Origin: Steinernema hermaphroditum
Lineage: Eukaryota; Nematoda; Chromadorea; Rhabditida; Steinernematidae
DNA length: 64,000 nucleotides
Assembly (NCBI GenBank): GCA_030435675.1
Contig: CM059625.1
Span: 1,240,001 to 1,304,000 of the forward strand
Direction: 5' to 3'
The notes beneath the pieces were generated by a model, which had not been told where the DNA came from, made no database searches, and worked only from the letters and a program-made list of their open reading frames with translations. The first letter of the stretch is position 1, and every line of letters starts with the position of its first letter. The position numbers and the translations under genes were made by a program. This document shows positions 13,236 through 27,400 of the stretch, piece by piece.

Positions 13236-13682
13236 TTAACATGAAGCGACGAATGCCACTTTCTTTGACAAAAAGCGACTGATGCCAATATTTGATTGCA
13301 AATCAGTATCCATACCCTGCAAAAAAAAACTCAAAATAGCACTGCACAAACTGTCTACCTCAAAAAATTTATCACGGGCGTTCGAATTGAATTTTATTCC
13401 GATATCTGACATTTTACATTTGGTCGCACCCCATATTTAGCCAACACCTTCTTGCTTCGCGCATGGTGCTTCCATGTTTTGCTGCTGAGTTTCTTCGTGA
13501 ACTCGTCGATCCATCAAGCCATAGTCTTCCTAGAAGCCTCTTCACGGGAGGGCGCCATTCTCCCTATTGGACCATTATTCCGGGTTTCCCTTCGCCATCT
13601 TCCAGGCGTAATTCCACTTTTGTTTCATCTTCACGGGCGTTACTGAGTGAATATATCAATTAGACCGCGAACAAAGGCAGAC

Positions 13683-13754
13683 TCCCATGTGGTCTAGTGG
13701 TTAGGATTCGTGGCTTTCACCCACGCGGCCCGGGTTCGATTCCCGGCATGGGAA
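13683..13754 (+). tRNA. tRNA-Glu (anticodon UUC)
   Basis: Complete cloverleaf. The acceptor stem TCCCATG pairs with CATGGGA. The A box TGGTCTAGTGG and B box GGTTCGATTCC are intact. The anticodon loop reads CTTTCAC, giving UUC. No intron. Decodes GAA codons in cytosolic translation. Confidence 0.93.
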
Positions 13755-14017
13755 AATGTTTTTTCTGAGTCCCTACCTTTTTTCTTTATCGTTGTTTATT
13801 ATTATTGGACCAGATATTATAAGGTGTACACTGAACAAGGCCACACTGCAATGGCAATGGCGTATAGCTGCGGTCTTCATAGCAAACTATGATGTCTTTG
13901 TCTCGTTCTGGTGAAAAACTATCACGATTCTAAGCACTTCTGTTAATTGCAGTATTGTCAATTGCCGGACTCCCACTCAGTGAAGTGTTGTAAGACACGT
14001 TCAAGATAGATGAACGT

Positions 14018-14090
14018 GGCCTCGTGGCGCAATGGATAACGCGTCGGTCTACGGAACCGAAGATTGCAGGTTCGAATCCTGCCGAGGTCG
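14018..14090 (+). tRNA. tRNA-Arg (anticodon ACG)
   Basis: Acceptor stem GGCCTCG pairs with CGAGGTC (one G-T wobble). The anticodon stem TCGGT/ACCGA encloses loop CTACGGA, giving anticodon ACG. The B box GGTTCGAATCC is intact. It follows tRNA-Glu by 263 bp on the same strand. Confidence 0.92.
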
Positions 14091-15211
14091 GTAATTTTTA
14101 TGTCATTTTGTGTTACTTCCAAGACGCTTTGCATAGGAATGTTATGATGTTAATATCCTAAGGTATGAAGTAGGTCGAATGACACCTCACTCAGCTTCCT
14201 GTCTTCTCCCTTTCCAAGAACGCAGCCTTTCCGTGTGAATTCCATGCTTCCCTTTTCCTGTAATTTATGCCATAACCCTCATAGCAATCGGTTCAAATGA
14301 CTGCTCGCCTTCGTCTTTTCTATACAATGGTTTTTAGCTTCTTTGACCATCTTTGTTTCCAATACAGAAAATAACAATCAACACGCAAATAACACATTGT
14401 TGTTTACATTGTATGCATTGTGGTGAATAAAAGAATACAGCGTCACACGTGAATGTCCATTTGTTCTCGGTCCAAAAAGCAACTGTTGCCAACGCAAGCA
14501 GAAACTGTTTTTGCCACGGGAACAAAACTACGTACGTAGCCAAATCGCTCAAAAATAAACACGCCTGTGGAAAACAACAACGTTGGGCTTCCGCTTTGAA
14601 CATCAATAACATATTGAGGTAGCTGAATCTGCAAAATGTTTTAAACAAATGCTTTGAGCAAAGTATGGATTTTACACCTGCTTTCTATCACAACTGCTTA
14701 ATTAAATATCAAACGCACGTTTTCATCGTTACCTACATTGTAGCCATCGTACTTAAGATGTAGTTCCGCTTGGCTTTTTCCGCACTGTTAAAAGAGATCA
14801 TATCAGTGTGTGCTCCGTGAAGAATCACAGATCAAACAATCATCAACTGTACATGCCTGACATCAATTTATTGTTGCCTCGTCCACTGGACATTTTTGCT
14901 CTTTTTGCCCCTTTTGCTCACTGGACATTTTTGCTTTTTTTTGGAAAATCTTTTTTTTTTCAGAATTAAAAGATCATCATTTGTGAAGACTGTCGATCTC
15001 ATTGGATAGAGTAGGATGATACAAGACGCTAAGGCCAGAAAAGGCAATCATATGACTTCGAGGAACAAGAACAGTTACTGGGCATTTATTGAGGAAATTA
15101 TCGTTGGCCATAACTGCATCATCATCACATGTATTCCATATGTAGCAAAATGTGATGCAGTCTATTGGCTGTTCCGATAGGATAACAACAGGGATATTAC
15201 ATATATAGGAG

Positions 15212-15487
15212 ATGTCAGAGAGTGACTCAGTGACCGAGAATCAAGCACGTTTGACGCACACCTCTCGCGGTTCTAATCATTCGCTTCGAACACCTCGATG
15301 TCAAGTAATCGATTCTATTTGCACATCGCAGGTTTGCGCTTCATCATCATCCACGGCGGACGCTATTTGTGGCAGTGATCAGCCGGTAGTTGAGTTGTCG
15401 TGCTTGTTGACTTTTTGCTTCCTCCCGAGTTTCATTGCCATCATTGGTTTTGTTTGTTTGTTATCTTCCGCGCGTTTAGCTGGATGA
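15212..15487 (+). CDS. Doubtful 91-aa ORF with a C-terminal hydrophobic segment
   Basis: Begins with ATG (MSESDSVTENQARL). It is Ser/Thr-rich for about 65 residues, then has a hydrophobic stretch (CLLTFCFLPSFIAIIGFVCL) near the C terminus, like a small tail-anchored protein. I do not recognise it. No splice sites, paralogue or neighbour support it, and an ORF of this length can occur by chance in 18 kb of DNA. Confidence 0.2.
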   Translation: MSESDSVTENQARLTHTSRGSNHSLRTPRCQVIDSICTSQVCASSSSTADAICGSDQPVVELSCLLTFCFLPSFIAIIGFVCLLSSARLAG

Positions 15488-18400
15488 TATACCCAGGCCA
15501 ACACGTTTCTTGGCACAAACCAATATTGTAATATGGCCGGATATTATCAATAGTTTGGTTCATTCGTGTTTCAAGAAATAGCAGCTATATTTTTGACGTG
15601 AATCCGTTGTATCGCTGAATCCAGTCAATCATTTTCAAACCTATTTTAACTCAAAAAGCTGATATCGTACTTATCGTATAAGTGTTTTCATCTGATGTAA
15701 GTAACGTTTGATATTTTCAATGCTTGAAAAACGATTGACTGTGTACACTTTTCGTTTGGTGCACGTTGTGGTACTTTCGGAACTTATATTGTTTGCAATA
15801 AGATCAGCAAGAATTTTTTTGAACTTTTTGAATTATTATGCGTTGTTCTATTATACTTGTTTGTTGTTCTGACTCAGTTTGTACTTGCACGCTTCATCGT
15901 TATTGCGCCTCTGCTCGAAAAGGTCTTCTTGTTTGTTTTTGAGAAAGAGGCCAACTTACGATCAGAAGATAGAGACGAAAACAAAAGTCGTGGAATGCCC
16001 GAAAAGGTCGTTCGTGGAAGTCTATCTGCTTTGATGCCAAACTACACAAAGGGACTATAGAAGCTGCACCGGTTTTGATTTTGAACGAAAACATCTCAAA
16101 CACTGATCACCGATATAGTGGTTTCCTAAAGGCCGTTTTACGATCAATCGTCAGACAGACATTTTTCTGGAATGCTTACATACTTCCGGTTGCCTGCTTA
16201 CTGTTTCATGTGACATAAAGTTTCGCATGATCACTTTTATATCTCTTGTAGCAAAAGGCTTGCGTTCCGCCTTGCTAGACGTCTCATTTATGCAGAAGAA
16301 ACATAAAATCACACCGTTGTCAACTTCAATTTCGGATTATGAATTGAATTGGTGTTGTCCTTGAAGTTCGTTTACTATGTTCCTGAATGAAACATTTAAA
16401 TGGAACACAAAAAAAAACAATTTTTCGTGGCATTTGATATGGGTGAGCCATATGGCGCGGAATGTTGCACGTGACTCATAAAACGTTGCTGTCGCATTAA
16501 ACGGAAACGAACAACGTGTCCGATTTAACAATCTAGACATGTGTCTTTTGTTTTGGCTGTCCGCGGATAGTTTGTTCTTAGCTATACGTTCCAAATTCGT
16601 AGTTTGTACGATGTCTTTACAAATACTAATTTTCACTCTGCCACTTTAACACTGGTAAGCCATAAATGACGTTGCTCCGCTGGTATGGTCTGATAAAACG
16701 CCAGGCTGTAAGCATTGTTGGGATGTGTGGAACAAAGCGAAAGAAAATTTGCTGATTAAGACTATCTGCCATGCTTTTCATTTTTAGTTCCAAAATAAAA
16801 ATTATTTGGTAAATAATGACTAAAGCACTCAGACTTTTTTTCATATTCAGCGGTTTTGATTTTAAACAGGCTCCCATAATTTTTGTGTTGAGGAAACTAA
16901 GTTGGAATCTAATATGATACCAAAACAAAGCTACCAAAAAATATTCCAAAAACACAGCGTACAGTCAGCGCATTGCAACTGTTCCCTTTTACAACTTTTC
17001 TTTTCTCTTCTCGACTGGTGTCATCCATCGAAGAATCCTAGGTACCTGAAGCTTTAGCATAGTCTAGTCATAAAGGTCACTTGCGTAATATCGAAAGTCA
17101 TTGCATCGTTACTGGAAACCCGTTTCGAAGGATTTGCGATCGAAATGTTTCAGTCGCTTCCACGTGAATTGCTGCTTTCTTGAACTGCCCCATGTCACTG
17201 TCAATTAGTGTTTCGCACACATGCGCGATCCACGTGTACGTTAACTGCAAAGGTATGGTTTATAATCACCTTCGACCTCGCCAATCCTCTTTGGTTCGCG
17301 AGACATATGGTAGCGGCTCCGAATTGTAAAAATTCGATCGCTTCAGAGTTGACTGTTCTTTCAAACATTTTGTTCGTATTTACTTCTGTGACCATTGTCG
17401 CGTGCAGCGTTATATCTCAAGGGTACTCAAATACCCATTAATTATGCAAACTTTCTTATTTTCGCAATGAGTAATAGCGGCTAATGACTTCTTATCCCCG
17501 GGAAATGTTTGCTATGTCATCAGTTATGCTGTTGGCTGCGCTTTCTTGTTTCTGATGTATATGCGTGTCTTGCAACGGATGTTGTTACTGAGCAAGCCAC
17601 GATGACACAGGAAGATCATAGTTAATCCTCTACTCTTCTTGTCCGCTCAATATAAAATAACATATGTCCGTGCTCGATTACTGCTATCCAGTATTAGTCA
17701 TTCTATTGCAAAATTACTTCCTGAATTTTTTTATTTATGGAGTGGTATCGTCATGGGGAATCGTCATAAATTACTTGGGCAGAAAACGCTGTAAAGAAGC
17801 AGATCTTGCTACTCAGGTGCGACGTTCCCAATCTGGGCTTCTAAAAACAATCCTCAGAAGAGTCCGCAGTATTACCTCAGTACTATTTCCTCGAGAAGAC
17901 GACAATTTTCGCCGGTGTACCGACATTACACTTTTATTTAAATTTAACTTGTGTAACATCATCTTCTAAAGGGTAATAAACAGAAATCGTGTTGCTTACC
18001 TACGGCTCTCCTCGTTTCAGAAGAACATACTGTGTACCATACACTAAATTTAAAACTTTCACATCGCATTTCAGGCTGAAAATAAAAACATTCCCAAAGT
18101 ACATTGCAAAATGAACATGCTTGGTTCAAGACTAGTCTATTATTTTTTTAGTTTTTCCTCAATTGAGGGACCGCTATAATATCAAACATTATGGGCTTTT
18201 GTGGTCTCTGATTAGGTTGTTCGCCTTCACAGCATGTGGGACATATCGGCAATGTATCGTAACATCTGTGTGACGGTTTGAAATTGACCTTCTAATTTTA
18301 GCTTCTTACGTAAATCAAACCTTATTTTAGTATCCGCCAATGCTCAATGAGCGCATCATCACCGTTTTGTGCGGAAGCTTCGCAAAAGTGTTTTTCTTGA

Positions 18401-21400
18401 ATGTCGGCGACATTAAAATCATCACATCAAATATACGTATGTCACATCATCACATCGTATATGAACGTATCCGACCCTCATATGTCTTTCCTGCATAAAT
18501 ATCAAGATATGGTGAGACGCATTCGTGCTCGAGTGGTGTTCCTAATGGTGAAAACTACTGTAGTTTGCCGGTCCCTCATTCCCATGAACCGACACTTTCC
18601 TTGTTGAGTAAATGTGCTTCTGAACACAATGGCAGAAAGCAATAGAAAATAATGAATTGTTGTGTTCTTAAAAAAGCTGACATTGTCGTGATGACAGCCG
18701 TTTTAAACAAACATGACGACAATGACAGACAGCTTGTGTCTAATCTCCATTGTTCCCTGTTTTTCCAGGGTTTAAGTGGTAGGTGGAATGTGGGTGGTAT
18801 CGGATAGATAGTGCCTTAGCATCCAGCTGAAGTGAAAATTCCTTGTACATTGTGACAGACAGCTCATATGAGACGGGCAAAGGGAAGAAATGAGTACTTG
18901 CCAAATGAAGTCTAACAGTCGGTATAAGGTCGATTTCTGCTTGGCAGACTTTGATTATGGGCCACTACGATACTGAAAGGAGCTTTCGGTCTAACAGGTG
19001 TGCATCGGTACTGGCACTGTACAACTAACTGTTACCTTCTCTTCGCATTTTTTTTATTTTTCGCCATCAATATTCGGTTCGACCTTGTTGATATCTTGTT
19101 TAGACATGAAAACATGAAAAGGGAAGTTTTTCCTTCAATCCAAGTTAAATTTGCTATTAGCCATTAATAAACCCCCTTAATATTGGCATATAGTTTTGTA
19201 GATACTTTGCAGATTCCGGAGTTTCTGACATTTACTGTACCGCTGCTAATTATTTCCTGAGCTTACCGTCTCTTCCGATGTGCTGCAAATTTAAGGCCCT
19301 TCGTAACAAATAAACATATTGTCCCACAATGTTTTGCCATTGTTTCGAGCTCCCACTCAGTGCACCCTTGGTTAGTCACGCGTATTTTTAATGTTCATAG
19401 TGCCGATGTCGTCTTCGAAACGGAGAACGCGTTACATACCAGTTAGTTGAGTTCTTTTTGTTATGATATAATAACACGAGTACTTTCACGTTCGTGTTTT
19501 TTGTACGTGCGACAATTAGAGCCGTAATGTCATAAAGCCATGTAATTATTTTTACTTTTGTACTTACGTAAGCCTTCAGTGTTTTTGCTTCTCAATGCCA
19601 TTCAAAGCACGTTTGTGAACTTCGCCAATTACCTGAAAACACAGTAGTGCGTGCGTTAATTACAAATTGTCTGTGCACCCGCAGCATTCCTTTAACGTCC
19701 TTTTGCAAGCAAACATAAACAACTTTCCGAAACATTCCGGTCAGAGGAAGTGTTCGGATATTACCGTAGTAGACAATCAAACTCGACGTCAAATAATCGT
19801 ATCGTCCGATGTTGGATTGTATTAATTAGTAAATGTAGTTCTCTCTCGAGTTCGCTTTAACATTGTTTGCGGAGCTGAGGCAATGATGTAGGTGCGCGTA
19901 TTTATACAGTTGTACTTTTTGGGGCACGTGCTTTCTTATGTCAAGCGTCAAAAAAGAACTTCGTCGAGGGATTAATTATTTAAAATAGAAGCTCAAAACA
20001 GTCAACAAAATCGTACAAACACACGTTTCCCAAATTCGTTGTACCTTGAAAACTGCAGGATTCATGGAAAGTTCCCTATTTACACAGCATTGAAGTTGCC
20101 AAGTAGATAAAGAACATCCGCTTTTACTATTTTAACAGTAACGGATATCTGCACCCGTCCCGTTTCTGTTAGAAGCAACACGCTTGGTTTGTTATAAGTG
20201 TATCCTTAGAATGCTAACGTCAAAACATCGTAACACACAACTCGTCGCGAGAGACGCTCAGAATACTGTTTGTAAGATACTTTGTGCTGCGTTGCAAATT
20301 TCAGAAATTCTTGAAGAAAATGTACCGCGATTTATCGGCAAATACCGTTTGTTGCTCAACTTCAACAAATTACAAAATTTTATGGTCAAATGGTGTCGAA
20401 AATATCAATTGTAGTGCAATTTATTGTACTCATACCTCACTTTACACTCAGTTTCTGTGAACAATCTCTAGCAACACGATAACAGCCAATCATGTGCTGT
20501 GACACTACCTAGCTACCGTACTCTAAAGTGTTCGAGGTGTTTACAATCCAGAAAAGGAATGTTTGTGCACAAACGGAAATGTCAAAACATTAGTCGACGT
20601 AGGTCCTGTCGTTTTCAGAACAAAGTGTTTCATATGACAACAGGAACTTTCTTGTTTTCGAACTCAACAATAACAACCTAAGCACTTATATGTACTGAAA
20701 TGAGTTTGTAGCATTTAACGCTAATGGCTTTGCTATAAAAATAGTTGTTTTTAGGAAACCTTGTTCTCAGAAGTTTAAAAATGCCGTATACCGTAGCTTT
20801 ATGTAAAACAGTTTCTTTGAACAGGTTATTTCACTAATTAAGTTGTGAGGTCGAAACAGAAGTTATTAAGAACGTCAGATGCTAATTGTCAAATGTTGTT
20901 CTCTGGACACTTCTCTAATTTTGTTTATGTGAATGACGATTTTCGTATGTATTTATAATTTTTTTACTATCATCACACATTTTGCTCATTTACTTATTTT
21001 AAATTGCCTTCGGACATGTATGTATATGTTGATGACAGCTCACGACCTGGTTATAAAAGACCTGGTTAAAAATAACAGTGGTTAAATGTTTCCATCAATG
21101 GTTTGCCGTAAATTGCTAGCAAGTCGTATGAAGACATGACACATTACTGTGCACACCTTTCACTGGACTCTACTCACGTTTCTTTCACCTCGGATTTCGG
21201 TCTTGTTCAGTACTGAAATTGATTATTTGTGTATTAAAACAGTACACACTTAATCCAGTCTAACTCATTGGAGTTGTGCACATCTGTCGATCAGAAATAA
21301 TAGAGACAACATTTTCAAGAAAATCAGCATTGCTAGGGCGTTCATATTTTCATGCTAGGCCGTTCATATTTTCGACAGTTACTGAAAATTTCAGGTATCA

Positions 21401-24400
21401 CCGGTTAAAGACCATTCCACAGATGTGAATAGCTTTTAGGTTTACCGCAGATTTAATAGTACAATTGTAGATAGCTTAAATAACTATCTTATACAAAGGA
21501 AACCGATCCGGATTTCATTTTTAACAATTTTCAAATTGCAGTTGACTAGTTTAAGTGCCTATTTGGTTTTCTATGTGGCGTTATTGCCATTATGTCCCTG
21601 TAAGGAGGCATTTTTGCATAAATATTTTTCATGCATTAATAGGCCTGTCGCATCAACCATGTGCTGCAAGGTCACGAATTTATCGTACGCGAATTGTTCT
21701 CGCGTAGTTATGGTATCATGTTGTAAGCACAAAATTTTCTTATTTATTTACGGTATTTACATGCGCACTTTGCGAATACGTAGCTTTAAACACAAAAATT
21801 TGTCCAACTCGAAGACAGTTGTCCTTGTTGAGGAACTCTATGCATTAAGAAAAGTAACTGTACACAGCAAAAAGCTACTTTATGTCCTATCCTGAACATC
21901 AAGTTTATTGCTTACGGTAAAGTTTTCACATTTTTTAAAATATCATAATAATAACGAGCATTACAAATACCATGAGTGCAAAATTCCAACTGCAGATTTC
22001 TCACAAACATAAAAATTCCACGAAAAACCTAAACAAAACAATGGTCTTCCGCGAAAACTGTTTTCTGCTCAGCTACCGTAATATTGAAAAGGAGTTCATA
22101 TTTTCCATATTTATCGAAGTTTACATGCCTTTTTCTCAGGCTGTTACAACTCGATCTAAAGGGCATGTTGTTTGTTATTGTTATTATTGTTGTGTAGGGC
22201 ATATTCAGTTTATTATGTGTTTTTTGTTGTTAACAAGTACTTGAAGTGCGCATGCTCTGATCTGTCATTGTTTTTCAACCGTTCTCCCATTAGCTACTAG
22301 ACTCTTCGATCATAGCAGCTAAGTTGACATATTCGATTAATATAGATCGTGCTCAGGAAAAACCCACGCAATTAACCAACCTTTGCCTTAAATCAGCTGC
22401 TGTGAGCGGATGCAGTTCACAAAAATTGTGGATGGATTATTATAGATCTTCTAAATTATGTAGAAATTGGCAACATACCACGATTGATCACATTCACGGG
22501 TTTAAAATCGGCCTATGTAATGGATTTTAAATCAGATTCCAAACCGCTTACAATTTACAAGCCTATGCATCGTATGGGTCATGCTAACAATGCTTAGGGA
22601 CTTCGGAAGCCAACATGCAATTTTTGCCTCAGAGAAGATACTATGCGCTGATGAACCATTTTTCTGTTTATCCATAAAATGTGACCAAAAGAGCACTGAT
22701 TCCCTGATTCCACGGTTCAGGAAAAAGAGTGATAAACGTCCCATGAAGATAGAAGGGAACTGTTAGCGAAATACGAAGAGGCTGAGTGATCTTCGGATCA
22801 AATTTAGCGGACAACTTGGGTATATGTTTTCTGTCGTTTTTCGTAGGAAGATATTTTTAAACTTATGATTTCTCTCGCAACTTTTCATTCGTAATGTGTT
22901 TTCTGTAATTGGTCCAGTGGTCCATTGCAGTTTATTTTACTTTGTGATGGAAACAACGAGAAATTTTTTATTCCTTCATGTAAGTTCTTTTACGGGAAGC
23001 TCACTTGTAAATGTTCAAAATCGCTGATCAAAGATTGAAGCGAGTGCGGGCTCCAGTCCTCGGACTCTAGCCCGGACTCGGACTCGACGAACGCGGACTG
23101 GACACCATTTTGAGGGTCGAATCCGGATTCGGACTCGATGGCGCCAAGAACATCGAAACCTTAAATTGAATGCCTTTAGTAGATTTTTAAGAATTTTTTT
23201 CTGCGACGCTGATCATATCATCTCTAAAAAGACATCTCACGAACAGAAATTTCCCGTATTTTCAGCATACGATATGCTGTTTACGATACTCGGTGACTGC
23301 CTGTACAGATTGTCTTTTTTCGTATAAAAACAATAAGAGTGCAATTTTTTTACTAATTAAAAATACGGTAAATGCTATTGTTTCATGCCATGTTTACGCA
23401 GCCAGAATGTACGCAAGCTAAGAATATTCATCTCTTACACAACCTTATTAACATCGTTGTATCCTACTTCGGTGTGCACTTTGCAATAATAAAACTCTTT
23501 CTGTGGGCATTTCTCATGCCATTCTGATGCCGATCATTGTTCGCCGAGGCGTTCAAAAAAGTCGCAGTTCCTGATTTACTTTGCACTTAACAGTGAAGTC
23601 ATATGGAAACGATTCTTATTAGGCTACAGTAGGAATCTGGCGACCAGACAAGTCATTACGTAATGTACCGTACACGTGCACCCTGAGCAAGGGTAATAAT
23701 GTTTGAGAACAAAAACAGTAACTATACTCAGAATGAACTCAGCGGACAGTGATCACCGATCCTTTCCGTCAGTCTTTGTGTCTTGTTCTTTTCTGATGAT
23801 GATCCCCTTTTCTTGGGACCGTTCTTCACGTTGGGGTTTTGTTTTGACGTCAGAAAAATATACGACGATTACTACACACGGTGATGCGAAGAAAAAGATA
23901 ATTCAAGGACAACTCCTGCCCTTAGAAACAGCTGTTATGCAAGTACATATTTTTGGGCTGCCAGACGATGGCCCTCCCACCGAAAGGCGGAACATCTGTA
24001 AGTTTAGTATACCAAGTTATGTTCCTATTTCTATTTATCACTTTAAAAGTGTTTTTTGGTCTTGTGCGAAAATCCCGTAAAAATCACTTAACCGGCTTTA
24101 CATGCTGTCCTTGCTTTATCTTGTGCAATTCGCAGAAAGTCTTATGTATGAACCTAAACATCAACCTGTGCTAAGGACATCCTGCACTCTGTGTGTTTAT
24201 AAAAAAGCGCGTTGTTTTTTGCTTTTCTTAATACTTCTCCCGGCTTTTCGTGGATCCGCACTCTTCGGGCTTAGCGAACCCATTGTCAGTTAGAAAGGTC
24301 TATTTCTCAACTTATGCCATGATTCATCGTCGTTACCGTATCCAACAAAGGCGTTTTGCAGTTACGTACTTTCTTTACTTGATCGTGCGTTTGCTTCTAA

Positions 24401-27400
24401 GGCCAAATGAAGTGCACGGTACCAAAGTCATCGCTTGTGCTCAGGAACACGAGAGATGAGAGTATGTGAACATGCGGAACCTTCGGAAGAAGCACAAAAG
24501 AACATAAGAACAACATCTTTAATTTCGAGGTGCAAGGGTTCTAGCAAGGATTCCTGTAAGGCTCGATATGATTGTTTGCTGCAGTCTTATAGATCGTACA
24601 GACACAATTTGCAGGTCATGCCGAGTGACTTTGTTTTAGTTGTCTTTTGGATATGTTATGCTCATCGTTTCAGAGCAAAAACCATCATCACACTAGCACG
24701 TGGTGACCTTGCCCTCTTTTATGTTTATTTTCAATAACGGCAACCGACATTCTACGAAGAGCAGGTGCGATTCTGCGAAGTTGCTCTATTTGCTGAAGCT
24801 GCACTTAAGAAGAAAAAAGATTATGACCGTTAGGGACCAACTATCGTTTACCAGAGTTTTTCACGGATTTTGTTTTTCTCACTGCACAAAACATTAAAAG
24901 GCGACGAAAGCAATCTAGATCACAGTATATGCCCTGAACTCGGAAATGCAATTATGGTTAAGGCTCCGTGAGACACAACAAAAAAACGCTATTATAGTCT
25001 GTGTCGTGTTGTTTTGAGCCGTTTTTTATTGCGCAGTGCTTTTGATGACGTTCAGGTCTAGTGCTGAGTCCTTTATCGACCTTACATTTAACATACGGCA
25101 AACCACACATATAACATTCGCAAACTACAAATTCTAAATTCCTTATAGTCTTGCTTTCACATGCCCGCAAGTCGAGGTCCACATGTTTATGTTAGCGGAC
25201 ACCGCTGAACCCTTCTATAGCGGTCGATCGTTCACGTGATGCGGTGGCGTTGTTTTCGCCGGCACCAAACGCTTATTGGTCACACAAAACAATGTATAAA
25301 CAGGTGTTTACAATTTATAACGAAAACTGTTTACATTGGTCGACGTTTTTCCCACGCCTTTCGGCGTTTCTAAGATTCTAAATTGTTGTCCAAAAAATAT
25401 CGCGTTTCCGTGTAATGCTCTTAACCCTGTCTGTAGCCGCTGTCGGGAATGTCACTTCAATACCTCCCAATAGTCTATCTCTGTCATTTAGCTAGATTCA
25501 GTCACTGATAACACTACAATGCGTAGTTTATCCGATCGCAAAAACGACCCTCATACCCGCGAACTATAACGAAAAACGAGATAACGGTGCTTATAATTGT
25601 GTAGTTATGCGTGCATGTACATTTTGATCTACCGCTGATACTGATATTCTCTAGTGGATTAAAGCCCTTGATAAGAACGCACCGGACTGAAGTTTGTCAG
25701 AAGTTTCTCTGTGGCTCGGTCTTCTTTAATTTTCTGTTACCTTTGCACTCGTTGTGAGTATCCCACACTTTTCCAGGAACCTTCCGAAGTCGTCTTTTTT
25801 TGCCACCATGAGGTACGCAATCTCACAGTAGATCAGTTATAGCGCTTCTGGGAGAAGTTTGAGAAGCAGTTTTTACAATACTGAGAAAAAACTAAGCCGA
25901 GGGCATCTTCTTGTTTTTGGGCTCGAGAAAAAAAGCTATTTTTAGTCAAATAAGTGCGATTGACTAACTAGAGCATGGGCCGCAACATGCTTGTCGCTAG
26001 GTCTTGGCTTGGTAAGCTCTGAACTCTTCGAGCTTACGACTCATACGCTCCGCAAACTGCTCACAAGAATGGCCTATTCAGTGCTTTTTTTGTGCTGATA
26101 ACAAATTAATTATTACTAACGTTTGCGCTCTGAGATGGTAGTGTTCTTCTTCAGGAAAGGGCTCGGCCAAAAACGACTCAAGTTTTATTAGACGATGATG
26201 AGACGACGAGTTGGACGGTTTACTTTTTAGTCTCAATTTACTAATCTGTGACCGCCTATGATCTAAAAGAGATCGCATTGACTAACTGATATCGTTTCAC
26301 CTTTAAGAAAATCGTCGATAACAAAATGATTATGACTAACATTACTAGTAATACACCTACACATATAATGGCAAAGTTTATCGAGAATTATATGACCTTA
26401 CAGAAAAGTAATCATCATAATTTTGTTTGTTTTGCTGACAAATTTGAGAGGAAAATTAGACATTCCACACCACCTTAGAAGTGCAGTGCGAGGGCAGTAC
26501 GTTTAAGCAAATGCCAACCACAGATTTCAAGCTACAGCTCAGTCATTCAACACGTTTTACTTAGTTCAGATAATTCCGAGAAGTTTAAAATATGCACACT
26601 GTTTTCGTAGATCAGTTACCAGACACACTTCTCGTTTTCATGGTATCATACAACTTCCTCGTATAACACCTTATTTTAGATAATTTCGCTAGCCCATGAA
26701 GTTCAATGGCAATTAAGTCACAAAACATCCACGCTCTTTCCCTTTGCAAAGAATTCCACTTATGCGTCAATGTGTCATTGACCAATTTTAGCACTTCAAG
26801 GGAATTTGTTGCTCACTAAATAGAACAGCTCGTTGATTCCTTTACTCCAACCCTTTTGAAAATATAAGCTTTAAGGCAGAAAATCGATCACTAAAATTTA
26901 ATAGTTACCCAAAGGCTTTTGTTATATGATCCTGGACCCCCTGGTTGAGCAGCGAAAGTGATTCGGAACTTACATCGTAGCCATGCTTGATTTTTGACAC
27001 ATATTCCAGTTCTGTTTCTTTCATAGTATCGGTATAGAACACTTTATCCTATGCTACAATGTCACGGAAGCTAGTCGATCATTACAAACATCACGATTAA
27101 ACACGAACAAAGAAGAGAACATAACGCACTCTTCGGCTGATTTCTCACGGACACCTGGGTACATTGCGCGTTGACCTTTCGAGGAAATATCTGATCAAAA
27201 CTCATGACGTCCTTTAAAAAATGACAATTGCTAGACACAGTCCTCCCCCATAATTCTTCTCTTTTTCCTTGCTGTCTAATTAAAACACGTTCTTGCACCC
27301 CACGGCATCTTACGACAGAGTATCTACAAGACTTAACCGGAAATCAAGATGTTCTATTTATGTAACTTCCCTATTATTAATTAAGCATTTCTAATTGGCT

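Noticed and set aside
17664..17969. 101-codon ATG ORF with a TATA-like sequence just upstream
   Set aside because: The TATA is only ~12 bp from the ATG, the composition is that of surrounding non-coding DNA, and no family is recognised.
21536..21895. 119-codon ORF with hydrophobic start
   Set aside because: Non-ATG start, AT-rich codons, no recognisable motif, no splice partner; one such ORF is expected in this much DNA.
26881..26930. Possible spliced-leader RNA sequence (TTTAAT...TTACCCAAAG)
   Set aside because: Does not match the SL1 22-mer and has no Sm site or promoter context.
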